Positions 1 to 7,211 of a DNA stretch of 20,420 nucleotides are shown here, piece after piece. The position numbers and the translations under genes are program-made. The notes beneath the pieces were generated by a model, which saw only the letters and a list, made by a program, of their open reading frames with translations, made no database searches and was not told the origin of the DNA. The stretch is from JBKHHU01 sp046539045 (GTDB lineage: Bacteria > Planctomycetota > Phycisphaerae > SM23-33). Numbering within the stretch: the stretch's first letter is position 1; each line of letters begins with the position of its first letter. Location of the stretch: assembly GCA_046539045.1 (NCBI GenBank), contig JBKHHU010000045.1:1-20420 (forward strand), given 5' to 3'.

Positions 1-90
1 CCCGCTGGCGTCGAAGTCGCAGCCTTCCCAGCCGACGGCGACTTCGCCCCAGTTGGTCAGCAACAGCGAAGCGTCCTCCAAGTCGACCAC
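1..90 (-). CDS. Dockerin-like repeat fragment (partial, runs off the left edge)
   Basis: The minus strand reads VVDLEDASLLLTNWG followed by an acidic stretch containing GCDFDASG. This resembles the dockerin/EF-hand-like repeats (D-x-N-x-D-G-x-V-D-L-x-D..LL..NWG) common near the C termini of secreted planctomycete proteins. The frame opens after an in-frame TGA at 103-105. The first usable start is a GTG at 88-90, two bases after the stop of the upstream secreted protein and in a different frame. The calcium-binding half that normally precedes VVDL is absent. It could be the start of a short coupled gene, the remains of a domain cut off from the upstream protein by a frameshift, or an assembly error. 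The start is uncertain because no clear ribosome binding site separates it from the upstream gene. Confidence 0.4.
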   Translation of the reverse strand, partial: MVDLEDASLLLTNWGEVAVGWEGCDFDASG

Positions 91-92
91 GC

Positions 93-1562
93 CTACTTCT
101 TCTCACCCAGCCGGAAGTCATCCACGTACATCTTCGCATTGTCGACGACGAACCGCAGATCCAGTGCAGGGCCCCATTTCGGCGCCTTGAAATCGATGGT
201 CACGTGCTGCCAGCCGTCTTTGGCGGTCACCTTCTCGCTGGTCATCGCCGCCTCGGGCTTCTTCCCGCCGGGCCACTGCTGGTACTGCACGCTCAACTGC
301 CCGGTGCCCTCTCCGGCGACCCTCACCCAGGCTTCCACACGGTACGTCTTGCCCGGCCGGACGCACAGCGTCGGCGAGCCGAGCCCCGCGGTTTTGGTCA
401 CCAGCATGCTCCGTTTGCCGCTACGGGCCTGGTCGGTGGTCACGCTCGCGTTGATCGGATGGCCGCGGTCCTCACCGGTCACATCCAGCGGCTGATCCTC
501 AAAATCCTCCACCCGGCCGATGCGGACCAGCAGTTCGCGCTCGCCCTTGTGCTTGAGGTCCATGTTCTTCCAGACGTAGTTGGTCACCTCCGGCGGGAAT
601 GCGAACATCCGGTGGCGGATGACGTAATGGTCCTTCCCGTCCCTGCTCTCGGTGCGGGCCTTGTCGGCCGGGAGCTGGAAATCGTGATCCGTGTGCGGCG
701 GGCAGACGACCAGGCGCGCCGGGGCGCCGGTTTCATTGGTGTAGGTGGTCGACCAGCCGGATTTGTCGTCCAGGAACGCGACGAAGCCGCCGTCCGGGCA
801 CCAGTTGGTCCCGTTGTGCTTCCGCGTGCAGCCCATGTTCGTCGCATAGCCGAACACCCCGCCATCTTTCGTACTGATGGCCATGCGGTTGCAGGTCTTG
901 TCTTCCGGCCAGGTGGTATGCCGGCCTGACATCGCCGCGCTGGCGTACTCGACGCGCTTGAGCTTCTGATCGGTCCAGGTGTCGTACTTCGTATCGACGA
1001 CGTACCCCAGTTGCAGGTGGACGGAGAAGGTAACCTTGTTGGTGGTGTCCACCTGCACCTTTTTGCCCTTGGTGCGGTGGGTCCATTTGTTGAAGGCGGT
1101 CTGGCCCTCGAATTTCCGGGTGATGGTCAGCTTGTCGTCGGCGATGGAGAAGTCGTAGCTCTTGTCGGTGCTACCGAATCCGCTCGGGATGAACGCATCC
1201 GTCCGCAGTTGGGCGCCGATGGTCGTGTCGATGTGCCATCGCTCGCTCGGCATGGGGATGTCATCTACCTTCGGCGCCTGCCCGGGGCGAAAATCCAGGA
1301 CGTACACGCAGCCGCTGTGAAAGAGCTTCCGCGGGATAAACGCCACCACGCGATCGCCGTCCATGATCAGCCAGTGCGGAACCTTCACCGGCCCGTCGAG
1401 CTGCTGAAATGTGTAGGTCTTCTCTTTTACCGACCACTCCGGTTTGTGCTCGGAGAAGCGTTTGGGCGGGTCGACTTTGTTGATCAGCTTATCCGCCCGA
1501 TCGGCAAGGGAGGCCCCGGCAACGAGGAGCAAAGCGACAGCAGCGAGTAACGCGTGTTTCAT
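93..1562 (-). CDS. Secreted protein of unknown function with C-terminal carbohydrate-binding-like domain
   Basis: A 489-residue protein. The start at 1562 is preferred over an in-frame one at 1592 because it gives a clean Sec signal peptide (MKHALLAAVALLLVAGASLA, cleavage near residue 20) and has AGGG about 7 bases upstream. The mature N-terminal part, to about residue 345, is rich in beta-strand-like, aromatic and charged segments with several cysteines (a GCTRKHNGTNWCPDGG stretch); I recognise no family. The last ~130 residues have the pattern of a CBM4/9/CenC-like jelly roll: an EDFE opening, a SGKRSMLV strand, a PGKTYRVEAWVRV strand, a DGWQHVTIDF strand and a final MYVDDFRLGEKK. Such domains bind polysaccharides in exported enzymes, so a cell-surface or extracellular polymer is the inferred target. 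It lies 199 bp downstream of dxs on the same strand and is probably transcribed separately. Confidence 0.8.
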   Translation of the reverse strand: MKHALLAAVALLLVAGASLADRADKLINKVDPPKRFSEHKPEWSVKEKTYTFQQLDGPVKVPHWLIMDGDRVVAFIPRKLFHSGCVYVLDFRPGQAPKVDDIPMPSERWHIDTTIGAQLRTDAFIPSGFGSTDKSYDFSIADDKLTITRKFEGQTAFNKWTHRTKGKKVQVDTTNKVTFSVHLQLGYVVDTKYDTWTDQKLKRVEYASAAMSGRHTTWPEDKTCNRMAISTKDGGVFGYATNMGCTRKHNGTNWCPDGGFVAFLDDKSGWSTTYTNETGAPARLVVCPPHTDHDFQLPADKARTESRDGKDHYVIRHRMFAFPPEVTNYVWKNMDLKHKGERELLVRIGRVEDFEDQPLDVTGEDRGHPINASVTTDQARSGKRSMLVTKTAGLGSPTLCVRPGKTYRVEAWVRVAGEGTGQLSVQYQQWPGGKKPEAAMTSEKVTAKDGWQHVTIDFKAPKWGPALDLRFVVDNAKMYVDDFRLGEKK

Positions 1563-1700
1563 GACAAATCCCTGTTTTTGTGCGATAACCACCGGCGACA
1601 GACCGCAATATACTACTAGATATGAAATGTTCAGACAGGTAAAGAGTTTCGGGCGAACCGCTGGGCGAAAGGGATCGCCGGAAGCGGGTTGACAGATTTC

Positions 1701-1726
1701 GGCCCCGGTGCGTGAGCCCGGGGGCC
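1701..1726 (-). terminator. GC hairpin downstream of dxs (weak terminator candidate)
   Basis: GGCCCCGG (1701-1708) pairs with CCGGGGGCC (1718-1726) with one bulged G and a 9-base loop. It lies 36 bases past the dxs stop. No T-run follows on the minus strand, so if it ends transcription it does so without the classical U-tract. Confidence 0.35.
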
Positions 1727-1759
1727 AATTCCCAAATCCGCAATCGCCAATCGAAATTG
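1724..1759. repeat. Degenerate heptamer repeat array (copy A)
   Basis: Read on the plus strand, this segment splits into 7-base units ending in AATC or AATT: GCCAATT, CCAAATC, CGCAATC, GCCAATC, then GAAATTG, with one extra C after the first unit. A similar array lies at 17977-18011. Both sit immediately 3' of a minus-strand stop codon (dxs here, rnr there) and share the exact 10-mer CAAATCCGCA. Confidence 0.55.
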
Positions 1760-1761
1760 CC

Positions 1762-3696
1762 TCAGCTTTGATCGTTCCAATAGTGTTTGGTCACCGCCTT
1801 GGCGGGGCGGCGGATCATTTCCTTGATGGTCGCGGAAATGTTCGTCGCGTCCAAGCCGACCTCCGTCAGCTGAACATCGCGGGATCCGTGCTTGATGAAC
1901 CGGTCCGGCAGGCCCAGCAGGCGAACGTTGCTCGCGTCCAGCCCGCGGTTGGCGGCCATTTCCATCACGCCGGAACCGAACCCGCCGATGGTGGAATGGT
2001 CCTCGATGCACAGAATCGGTTTGCCGGAAGCGATGAGTTTCCCGATCAGCGCCGAATCCAACGGCTTGGCGAATCGGGCGTTGACTACCGATACCTGCAG
2101 GTCTTCCTCCTCACGGAGGATGCGGGCGGCCCGCAGCGCCGGTTCCACGGTCGTCCCGTAGCACAACAGCGTAGCGTCTTTCCCTTCCGCGATGGTGCGA
2201 GCCTTGCCCAGTTCGAAAGCGGGACAGTCGCCGGGCAGGTCGTCCGGCACCAGGTCGCGCGGGTATCGCATCGCCACCGCCCTGCCGTTTTGCAGTGCGA
2301 ACTTCATGGCTGCATTCATCTCCGCAGCGTCGGCGGGGGCACACAGCACGATACCCGGAATCGGGCGGAGGAAACTGATGTCCATGGCTCCGTGGTGTAC
2401 CGCTCCGTCGGAACCGACCAGCCCGGCACGGTCCATGCAGATCACCACGGGCAAATCCTGCAGGGCCACGTCGTGGAAGACCTGGTCGAACCCGCGCTGC
2501 ATGAAGGTGGAGTAGATCGCCACGACCGGCTTGAGCCCCGCCTTGGCCATGCCCGCAGCCATGGTCACCGCATGGGATTCGTTGATGCCCACGTCGATGC
2601 ATCGCTCGGGGAATTTCTCCTCAAAAGCCGCCAGCCCCGTCCCGTCGGGCATGGCCGCGGTCAGTGCCACGACCCGCTCGTCCTGCTCGGCCTGTTCGAT
2701 GAGCGATTCGGCGAAGGCCTGCGTCCAGCTCGGACGCTCCTTGGCCTGGAAAACGGCCTCGCCGTCGGAGTTTACGGTGTAGGCCGACGGGCTGTGGAAC
2801 CGACAGGGATCCTCCACCGCATACGCACAGCCGCGACCCTTCTGCGTGTTGACGTGCAGGATGGCCGGGTGATCCTCATCCTTCAGGGCCTGGAAAACGT
2901 GGATGAGGTCGCCGATGTTGTGCCCGTCGACCGGGCCGAAGTACCGCAGCCCGAGCATCTCGAACACCTGCCCGCCGTGCAGCGTGGTCTGCAGGCCCGC
3001 TTTGAGGTTCCGCAGCGCACCGCGGATGTCGCTGCCGAGCGGGAGACGCTTTAGCACGCGCTCGGCGCTGTCGCGCAGGTCGTGGTAGGTGTGAGTCAGA
3101 CGCACGCGGTCCAGCGTAGTCGCCAGGCCGCCCTGGGTGGGGGCAATGCCCATGGAATTGTCGTTCAGCACCACCAGGAACTGCCGCTCCAATCGGGCGA
3201 CGTTGTTGAGCCCTTCCAGTGAGAGCCCGTTGACAATGGACGCATCGCCGACCATCGCCACGGTCCGGTTGTCGCGTCCGGCCTGCTTGTCCGCCCAGGC
3301 CAGCCCCACCGCGGTGGAGATAGCCGTGCCCGCGTGCCCGGTGCTGAACAGGTCGTATTCGCTCTCGGACGGGGAGGGGAATCCGCTGAGCCCGCCGCCC
3401 TGCCGCAGCGTGTCGAACTTCTCATATCGACCGGTCAGCAGTTTGTGCGGGTAGCACTGGTGCCCCACGTCCCACAGCAGGCGGTCCTTGGTAAAGTCAA
3501 AGACGTAGTGTAAGGCGATGGTCAGCTCGGCCATGCCGAGATTGCTGGCCAGGTGCCCTCCGCGTCGGGAGACGGTCTCGATGATCGTCTCGCGCATTTC
3601 ATCGGCCAGCTCCTGCAGTTGCCTGTCATTCAGGCGGCGGAGCTGGTGCGGGGTCTTGATGGTACCGAGGAGACTTCCGGATTCATTGCTGCTCAT
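1762..3696 (-). CDS. dxs: 1-deoxy-D-xylulose-5-phosphate synthase
   Basis: A 644-residue thiamine-diphosphate enzyme that condenses pyruvate with glyceraldehyde 3-phosphate to DXP, the first step of the MEP isoprenoid pathway. Family signatures run through the chain: RRGGHLASNLG (44-54), DVGHQCYPHKLLTGR (76-90), GGLSGFPSPSESEYD (101-115), GHAGTAIS (120-127), VDGHN (256-260), INESHAV with the catalytic Glu (E373), the DRAGLVGSDGAVHHG segment, and a C-terminal LPDRFIKHGS. The TPP motif reads GDAS (150-153) where most DXS have GDGA; the metal-binding Asp is kept. The ATG at 3696 is chosen because AAGGAAAG lies just upstream and the protein then starts at family length; the frame is open further upstream only as a shadow of ispA. 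It follows ispA by 38 bases, so the two are probably one transcript. No xseB is present between or beside them. Confidence 0.95.
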   Translation of the reverse strand: MSSNESGSLLGTIKTPHQLRRLNDRQLQELADEMRETIIETVSRRGGHLASNLGMAELTIALHYVFDFTKDRLLWDVGHQCYPHKLLTGRYEKFDTLRQGGGLSGFPSPSESEYDLFSTGHAGTAISTAVGLAWADKQAGRDNRTVAMVGDASIVNGLSLEGLNNVARLERQFLVVLNDNSMGIAPTQGGLATTLDRVRLTHTYHDLRDSAERVLKRLPLGSDIRGALRNLKAGLQTTLHGGQVFEMLGLRYFGPVDGHNIGDLIHVFQALKDEDHPAILHVNTQKGRGCAYAVEDPCRFHSPSAYTVNSDGEAVFQAKERPSWTQAFAESLIEQAEQDERVVALTAAMPDGTGLAAFEEKFPERCIDVGINESHAVTMAAGMAKAGLKPVVAIYSTFMQRGFDQVFHDVALQDLPVVICMDRAGLVGSDGAVHHGAMDISFLRPIPGIVLCAPADAAEMNAAMKFALQNGRAVAMRYPRDLVPDDLPGDCPAFELGKARTIAEGKDATLLCYGTTVEPALRAARILREEEDLQVSVVNARFAKPLDSALIGKLIASGKPILCIEDHSTIGGFGSGVMEMAANRGLDASNVRLLGLPDRFIKHGSRDVQLTEVGLDATNISATIKEMIRRPAKAVTKHYWNDQS

Positions 3697-3734
3697 GCGG
3701 CTTTCCTTCACTGGATACTTGTCCGAGCCGGAGG

Positions 3735-4628
3735 CTAGTGTTGCCTGTCGGTCAACAGTCGGGCAAGTCGAGAGAGCTTGTTTTTGCGGCGGCCGAGCGG
3801 GTCGAGCGCGTCGAGGGCCTGTCGGGTCAGTTGGTTGCCTGCCTCGCGGGCGCCGTCCACACCCAGCAGCGAGACGTACGTCCGCTTGCCGGTCTCGGCG
3901 TCCTTGCCGGGGGTCTTGCCGAGTTGCTTGGCGCTGGCGGTGACATCCAGCAGGTCGTCGAAGACCTGGAACGCCAGTCCGAGTTTTTCGGCGAAGCGCC
4001 CGAGTGCGTCGGTGACCTCTTCGGAGGCCTTTGCGGCGATGGCGCCAAGGCGGCAGGCGCCGCGGATCATGGCGGCAGTTTTTCTCAGGTGAATGTATTC
4101 CAGCCCGGCCACTCCGTCGGCCAGGTCGCAAAGGTCCATGTCGGCCACCTGCCCGGCGATCATGCCCGCCGGACCGGCTGCGTGGGCCAGTTCAGCGACC
4201 ATCGCGGCGCTGCGCGGATCCCCGGGCTCTGCCGGAAGGGCCAGCGCGCGGGTCAGCAGCGCATCGCCGGCCAGCACCGCCATCGCTTCGCCGAATTTCA
4301 CGTGCGCCGTGGCCCTGCCGCGGCGGAGGGTGTCGTCGTCCATCGCGGGCAGGTCGTCATGCACGAGGCTGTAGGTGTGCACCAGCTCAATGGCCACCGC
4401 GGCCCGGCGCGTCAGTTCGTCGATCTCGCCTCCGGCAGCCTCGCAGGACAGGTACACCAGCGCCGGGCGGAGCCGCTTGCCTCCACCCATCGCGCAGTAT
4501 CGCATAGCCGCGGCGAGCGAATCGGGTGTACCCGGTTCGACCGTCCAGCGGTCCAGGTCCTGCTCGGCCCGGGCGGAATGCGGGGCCAGCAGGTCGGCCA
4601 GCTCAGTGTTGGTATTCGATTGCGTCAT
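3735..4628 (-). CDS. ispA: Polyprenyl (farnesyl/geranylgeranyl) diphosphate synthase
   Basis: A 297-residue trans-isoprenyl diphosphate synthase, which adds isopentenyl diphosphate to allylic diphosphates using Mg2+. It shows GGGKRLRP (48-55), the first aspartate-rich motif DDLPAMDDD (91-99) with the two-residue spacing of bacterial FPP synthases, LRRGRATAH just after it, and the second motif FDDLLD (223-228). Tyr86, five residues before the first motif, fits a C15 product, but C20 cannot be excluded from sequence. The start at 4628 (MTQSNTNTEL) is preferred to an in-frame ATG at 4670, which would sit almost on the predicted transcription start; neither has a strong ribosome binding site. It is the first gene of the ispA-dxs pair and feeds prenyl carriers, quinones or carotenoids. 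Confidence 0.9.
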   Translation of the reverse strand: MTQSNTNTELADLLAPHSARAEQDLDRWTVEPGTPDSLAAAMRYCAMGGGKRLRPALVYLSCEAAGGEIDELTRRAAVAIELVHTYSLVHDDLPAMDDDTLRRGRATAHVKFGEAMAVLAGDALLTRALALPAEPGDPRSAAMVAELAHAAGPAGMIAGQVADMDLCDLADGVAGLEYIHLRKTAAMIRGACRLGAIAAKASEEVTDALGRFAEKLGLAFQVFDDLLDVTASAKQLGKTPGKDAETGKRTYVSLLGVDGAREAGNQLTRQALDALDPLGRRKNKLSRLARLLTDRQH

Positions 4629-4684
4629 GGTATTTCGTTGCCGGGGGATCGGTTGCGATTCCGGTCCCATCCGGGGAAGGCGGG

Positions 4685-4712
4685 ATTATACCGCACCTCA
4701 CCCGCCGGACAA
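4685..4712 (-). promoter_or_regulatory. Sigma-70-type promoter for ispA-dxs
   Basis: TTGTCC (4707-4712), a 16-base spacer, then a perfect TATAAT (4685-4690), read on the minus strand. Predicted transcription start is about 4678, giving a leader of about 50 bases to the ATG at 4628. Confidence 0.65.
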
Positions 4713-4790
4713 AGGTACAATCTGCAGACACATGCCTTCGGCGCGGGGTCCGGGCAGCGGCAAGTTTCTGCAGATTTGTCGCGCGGGGCG

Positions 4791-4819
4791 CTGACAACCG
4801 CCGGAGCGGATGATAAACT
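4791..4819 (+). promoter_or_regulatory. Sigma-70-type promoter for lpxA
   Basis: CTGACA (4791-4796), a 17-base spacer and TAAACT (4814-4819). It lies back to back with the ispA promoter in the 236-bp divergent region. An AGGAG at 4854-4858 sits six bases before the lpxA ATG. Confidence 0.55.
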
Positions 4820-4864
4820 CGCATCGAACGGATTCGTGAATCGAGTAACGCATAGGAGCACCAC

Positions 4865-5680
4865 ATGCCGAGCATCCATCCAACGGCCATGGTGGACGGA
4901 TCCGCCCAACTGGCGGATGATGTCGAAATCGGCCCGTATTGTATTGTAGAGGCTGAGACTTGCATAGGGGAGGGTACCCGGCTGATGTCCAACGTGATCA
5001 TCCGCCGGTACACCACGCTCGGCAAGGGCAACCAGGTCCACCCGTTCAGCGTTCTCGGCGGGGACCCGCAGGATCTCAAGTTCGACCCTGCCACCCGCAG
5101 CACCGTGGTCATCGGCGACGGGAACGTCTTCCGCGAGTCCTGCACGGTCAACCGCGGCACCGGCGAAGGTGCCGTTACGCGGATCGGCAACAACAATTAT
5201 TTCATGGCGTATGCTCACGCCGGACATAATGTAACTGTCGGCAGCAACGCTATTTTAGTAAACGGCAGCGCGCTGGGCGGTCACAGCACGGTCGGGGACC
5301 GGGCAATTCTCTCCTCGCATGTTGCCGTCCACCAGTTCTGCTCGGTCGGCGAGATGTGCATGGGGCAAGGCAACTGCGTGACGACGGGCCACGTGCCGCC
5401 GTATGTCATCTTCGCTGGAACCGGGCAGGTACAGGGGCTCAACATCGTGGGGCTCCGGCGGGCCGAGCATATCAGCAGGGAAGACATCAAGCAGATTCGC
5501 GAGGCGTTCAATATCTTCTTTCGTCGCGGGCTGCCCACCATGCGGGCGCTGGAGGAGATGGACGCCTGCAATGACTGGGGCGAGCCGGCCGACCGCTTCC
5601 GCGAGTTCATCCGGAAAGCTGCCGGCGCCGAAGGTCCCTACAAACGCGTGATCGCCACGCTTCGGGATCCCCGCCGCTGA
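4865..5680 (+). CDS. lpxA: Acyl-ACP--UDP-N-acetylglucosamine O-acyltransferase
   Basis: A 271-residue left-handed parallel beta-helix acyltransferase that puts the 3-O-acyl chain on UDP-GlcNAc, the first step of lipid A synthesis, in the cytoplasm. Hexapeptide repeats run from about residue 3 to 185. Diagnostic LpxA features are GGDPQDLKF (65-73), AHAGHNVTVG with the catalytic His (H121, equivalent to E. coli H125), AVHQF (154-158), VPPYVIFAG and GLNIVGLRR (191-199), followed by the helical C-terminal domain. Length is close to the usual 260-270. The start is set by AGGAG six bases upstream. It stands alone, not in the common lpxD-fabZ-lpxA-lpxB order; lpxD and lpxI are about 4-5 kb away on the other strand. 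Confidence 0.93.
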   Translation: MPSIHPTAMVDGSAQLADDVEIGPYCIVEAETCIGEGTRLMSNVIIRRYTTLGKGNQVHPFSVLGGDPQDLKFDPATRSTVVIGDGNVFRESCTVNRGTGEGAVTRIGNNNYFMAYAHAGHNVTVGSNAILVNGSALGGHSTVGDRAILSSHVAVHQFCSVGEMCMGQGNCVTTGHVPPYVIFAGTGQVQGLNIVGLRRAEHISREDIKQIREAFNIFFRRGLPTMRALEEMDACNDWGEPADRFREFIRKAAGAEGPYKRVIATLRDPRR

Positions 5681-5720
5681 CCGGCCTGGCACCGAATCGA
5701 CTGCCACGAACGGAGCACCC

Positions 5721-5755
5721 ACGACCCGGGCCGCCTGCAAGCCACCCCGGGTCGT
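5721..5755 (+). terminator. Hairpin downstream of lpxA
   Basis: ACGACCCGGG (5721-5730) and CCCGGGTCGT (5746-5755) form a perfect 10-bp stem with a 15-base loop, 40 bases past the lpxA stop. Only a weak T-rich stretch follows, so it may be an imperfect intrinsic terminator. Confidence 0.5.
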
Positions 5756-5805
5756 TGGATGCGCCAACCGCCTCAGACGTCTCGGTCCGGGCAGCTTTGA
5801 AGCTA

Positions 5806-5811
5806 TATAAT
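5806..5811 (+). promoter_or_regulatory. Consensus -10 box upstream of the baeRF3 gene
   Basis: A perfect TATAAT in an A/T-rich patch, with a leader of about 115 bases to the ATG at 5933. I see no good -35 at 16-18 bases spacing (the sequence there is GC-rich), so either the -35 is weak or another factor helps. The rest of the 252-bp gap holds the lpxA terminator hairpin and the leader stems. Confidence 0.4.
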
Positions 5812-5830
5812 TCCCCGAAGAAGGAACTCT

Positions 5831-5871
5831 CGCCCGCTGTCCTCGCCGTTGTCGCAGTTTTCTTGCGGGCG
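5831..5871 (+). repeat. Inverted repeat in the baeRF3 leader
   Basis: CGCCCGC (5831-5837) and GCGGGCG (5865-5871) are perfect 7-bp complements with a 27-base loop. A second possible stem, GGGGCC with GGCCCC, follows before the ribosome binding site AAGGAG (5921-5926). The leader could therefore fold. Confidence 0.35.
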
Positions 5872-5932
5872 TTGGGGCCCGCTTCACAACCGCTTGGCCC
5901 CCGAATTCTGTTCGTTCTGGAAGGAGAAGAAT

Positions 5933-7114
5933 ATGGCCGATCGCATTACCCGAGAGCAGGTTACATCGCTCCTTGATCATCAACAGCCCAACAGCGTGAC
6001 GATTATCATGCCCACTCACCCGGCTGGGGCCGAGGAACGTCAGGACCCGATCCGGTTGAAGAACCTTGCCGGTGAGGCCGTGGAGCGGCTCACCGCTGCC
6101 GGCGTGCCGCAGGGGCAGGCTGAGAAGAAGATGCAGACCGTTTTGGAACTGGTCAATAACAACCCGTTCTGGCGGGAGATGAACGTCGGGCTCGCGGTTT
6201 TCGTTGACGACGATCAGACCCAGATCTATGGCGTCCCGTTTGAGGTCGAGCAGATCGTCTTCGTCGGCGACCGGTTCTACACCACGCCGCTGCTGGAAAT
6301 GCTGCACATGGATATGCAGTTTTACATTCTTGCCCTGAGCAAGAACAAGGTGCGGCTGTATCACGCGTCGGAAGATGCCATCACCCCGACCAAGGTGCCG
6401 GACATGCCGGAAAGCTTCGAAGAGGCGATGAAGTTCGATGATCCCGAACGGCACATCGAATACCACAGCGGCACACAGGATCATCAGCCGGCAAGCAGGC
6501 GCCCAGCCATCTATCACGGCCAGGGTACCGGCACCGACGATGCCAAGGAGAAACGCCGCATCACCGAATACTGCCGAATGATCGACTCGGCACTGAACAG
6601 CGCTCTCGGCCGTCGGCACGAACCGCTGCTGATCGCCGCCACCGAACCGCTGGCTGGGTATTTCCGCGAGACCTCCCGGTATGACCGGATCGAAGAGGAG
6701 ACGCTGCACGGGAACCCGGACCGCATTGAGGACAAGCAGCTCCTGCGCGATGCACTTGCAGTCATGAAGCCGCGCCTGGACCGGCGACGCGAGGAGCAGA
6801 TGGCCCTCTATCGCCAACTGGCCAACACCGATCGGGCGTCGGATGAATTTGAGGAAATTGTCGTCGCCGCCCAGCGCGGGCAGATCGACTCCCTGTTCAT
6901 CCCGCGCGACGAGCACCGCTGGGGACAGTACGTGGCGGATGAGAACCGCCTGGAGATCCACGACCAGCGGCAGCAGGGCGATCAGGATCTGCTGGAGTTG
7001 GCCGCCCACGAAACCGCCAGAAACGGCGGGGCCGTGTTCACCGTCGACTCCGAAGCGGTACCCAGCGAGAAGAAGGTCGCAGCCACCTACCGCTACCCGA
7101 CGCCTTCGGTGTAA
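5933..7114 (+). CDS. baeRF family 3 (eRF1-fold) protein, candidate ribosome hibernation factor
   Basis: A 393-residue soluble protein with the conserved pattern I associate with bacterial archaeo-eukaryotic release factor family 3: PTHPAGAEERQDPIRLKNL (27-45), NPFW and GLAVF near 77-90, VGDRFYTTPLL (111-121), an ALSKNKVRLY strand (134-143), DDPERHIEYHSG (169-180), HGQGTGTDDAK (195-205), and the C-terminal SLFIPRDEHRWGQY and LLELAAHETARNGG segments. baeRF proteins share a fold with eRF1/Dom34/pelota; a related protein, Balon of Psychrobacter, binds the A site of idle ribosomes. A role on stalled or dormant ribosomes is inferred by homology, not shown. I see no GGQ peptide-release motif. The ATG at 5933 is chosen for AAGGAG seven bases upstream. 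It is monocistronic, between lpxA and convergent queA. Confidence 0.8.
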   Translation: MADRITREQVTSLLDHQQPNSVTIIMPTHPAGAEERQDPIRLKNLAGEAVERLTAAGVPQGQAEKKMQTVLELVNNNPFWREMNVGLAVFVDDDQTQIYGVPFEVEQIVFVGDRFYTTPLLEMLHMDMQFYILALSKNKVRLYHASEDAITPTKVPDMPESFEEAMKFDDPERHIEYHSGTQDHQPASRRPAIYHGQGTGTDDAKEKRRITEYCRMIDSALNSALGRRHEPLLIAATEPLAGYFRETSRYDRIEEETLHGNPDRIEDKQLLRDALAVMKPRLDRRREEQMALYRQLANTDRASDEFEEIVVAAQRGQIDSLFIPRDEHRWGQYVADENRLEIHDQRQQGDQDLLELAAHETARNGGAVFTVDSEAVPSEKKVAATYRYPTPSV

Positions 7115-7159
7115 GCTTGTCGACATCGACGGATGACCGTCGGCAACCGGTGAAATCTC

Positions 7160-7193
7160 GATGGGCGGGCCTTCGGGGGCCCGCCCATCTTAT
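7160..7193 (+). terminator. Strong (possibly bidirectional) terminator between baeRF3 gene and queA
   Basis: GATGGGCGGGCC (7160-7171) and GGCCCGCCCATC (7178-7189) make a perfect 12-bp stem with a TTCGGG loop, followed by TTAT on the plus strand. It lies between two convergent genes and could serve both directions. Confidence 0.85.
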
Positions 7194-7211
7194 GCGCTCA
7201 AAAGCCGGCCG

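Noticed and set aside
1708..3054. Long plus-strand open frame of 448 codons
   Set aside because: It is antisense to dxs, whose frame shows conserved DXS motifs throughout. High GC keeps the opposite frame open.
3697..4131. Upstream extension of the dxs frame
   Set aside because: The extra residues are Arg/Pro-rich shadow translation of ispA; the start at 3696 has a ribosome binding site and the family N terminus.
5255..7126. Minus-strand open frame of 623 codons
   Set aside because: Antisense to lpxA and the baeRF3 gene; the plus-strand frames have conserved motifs and ribosome binding sites.
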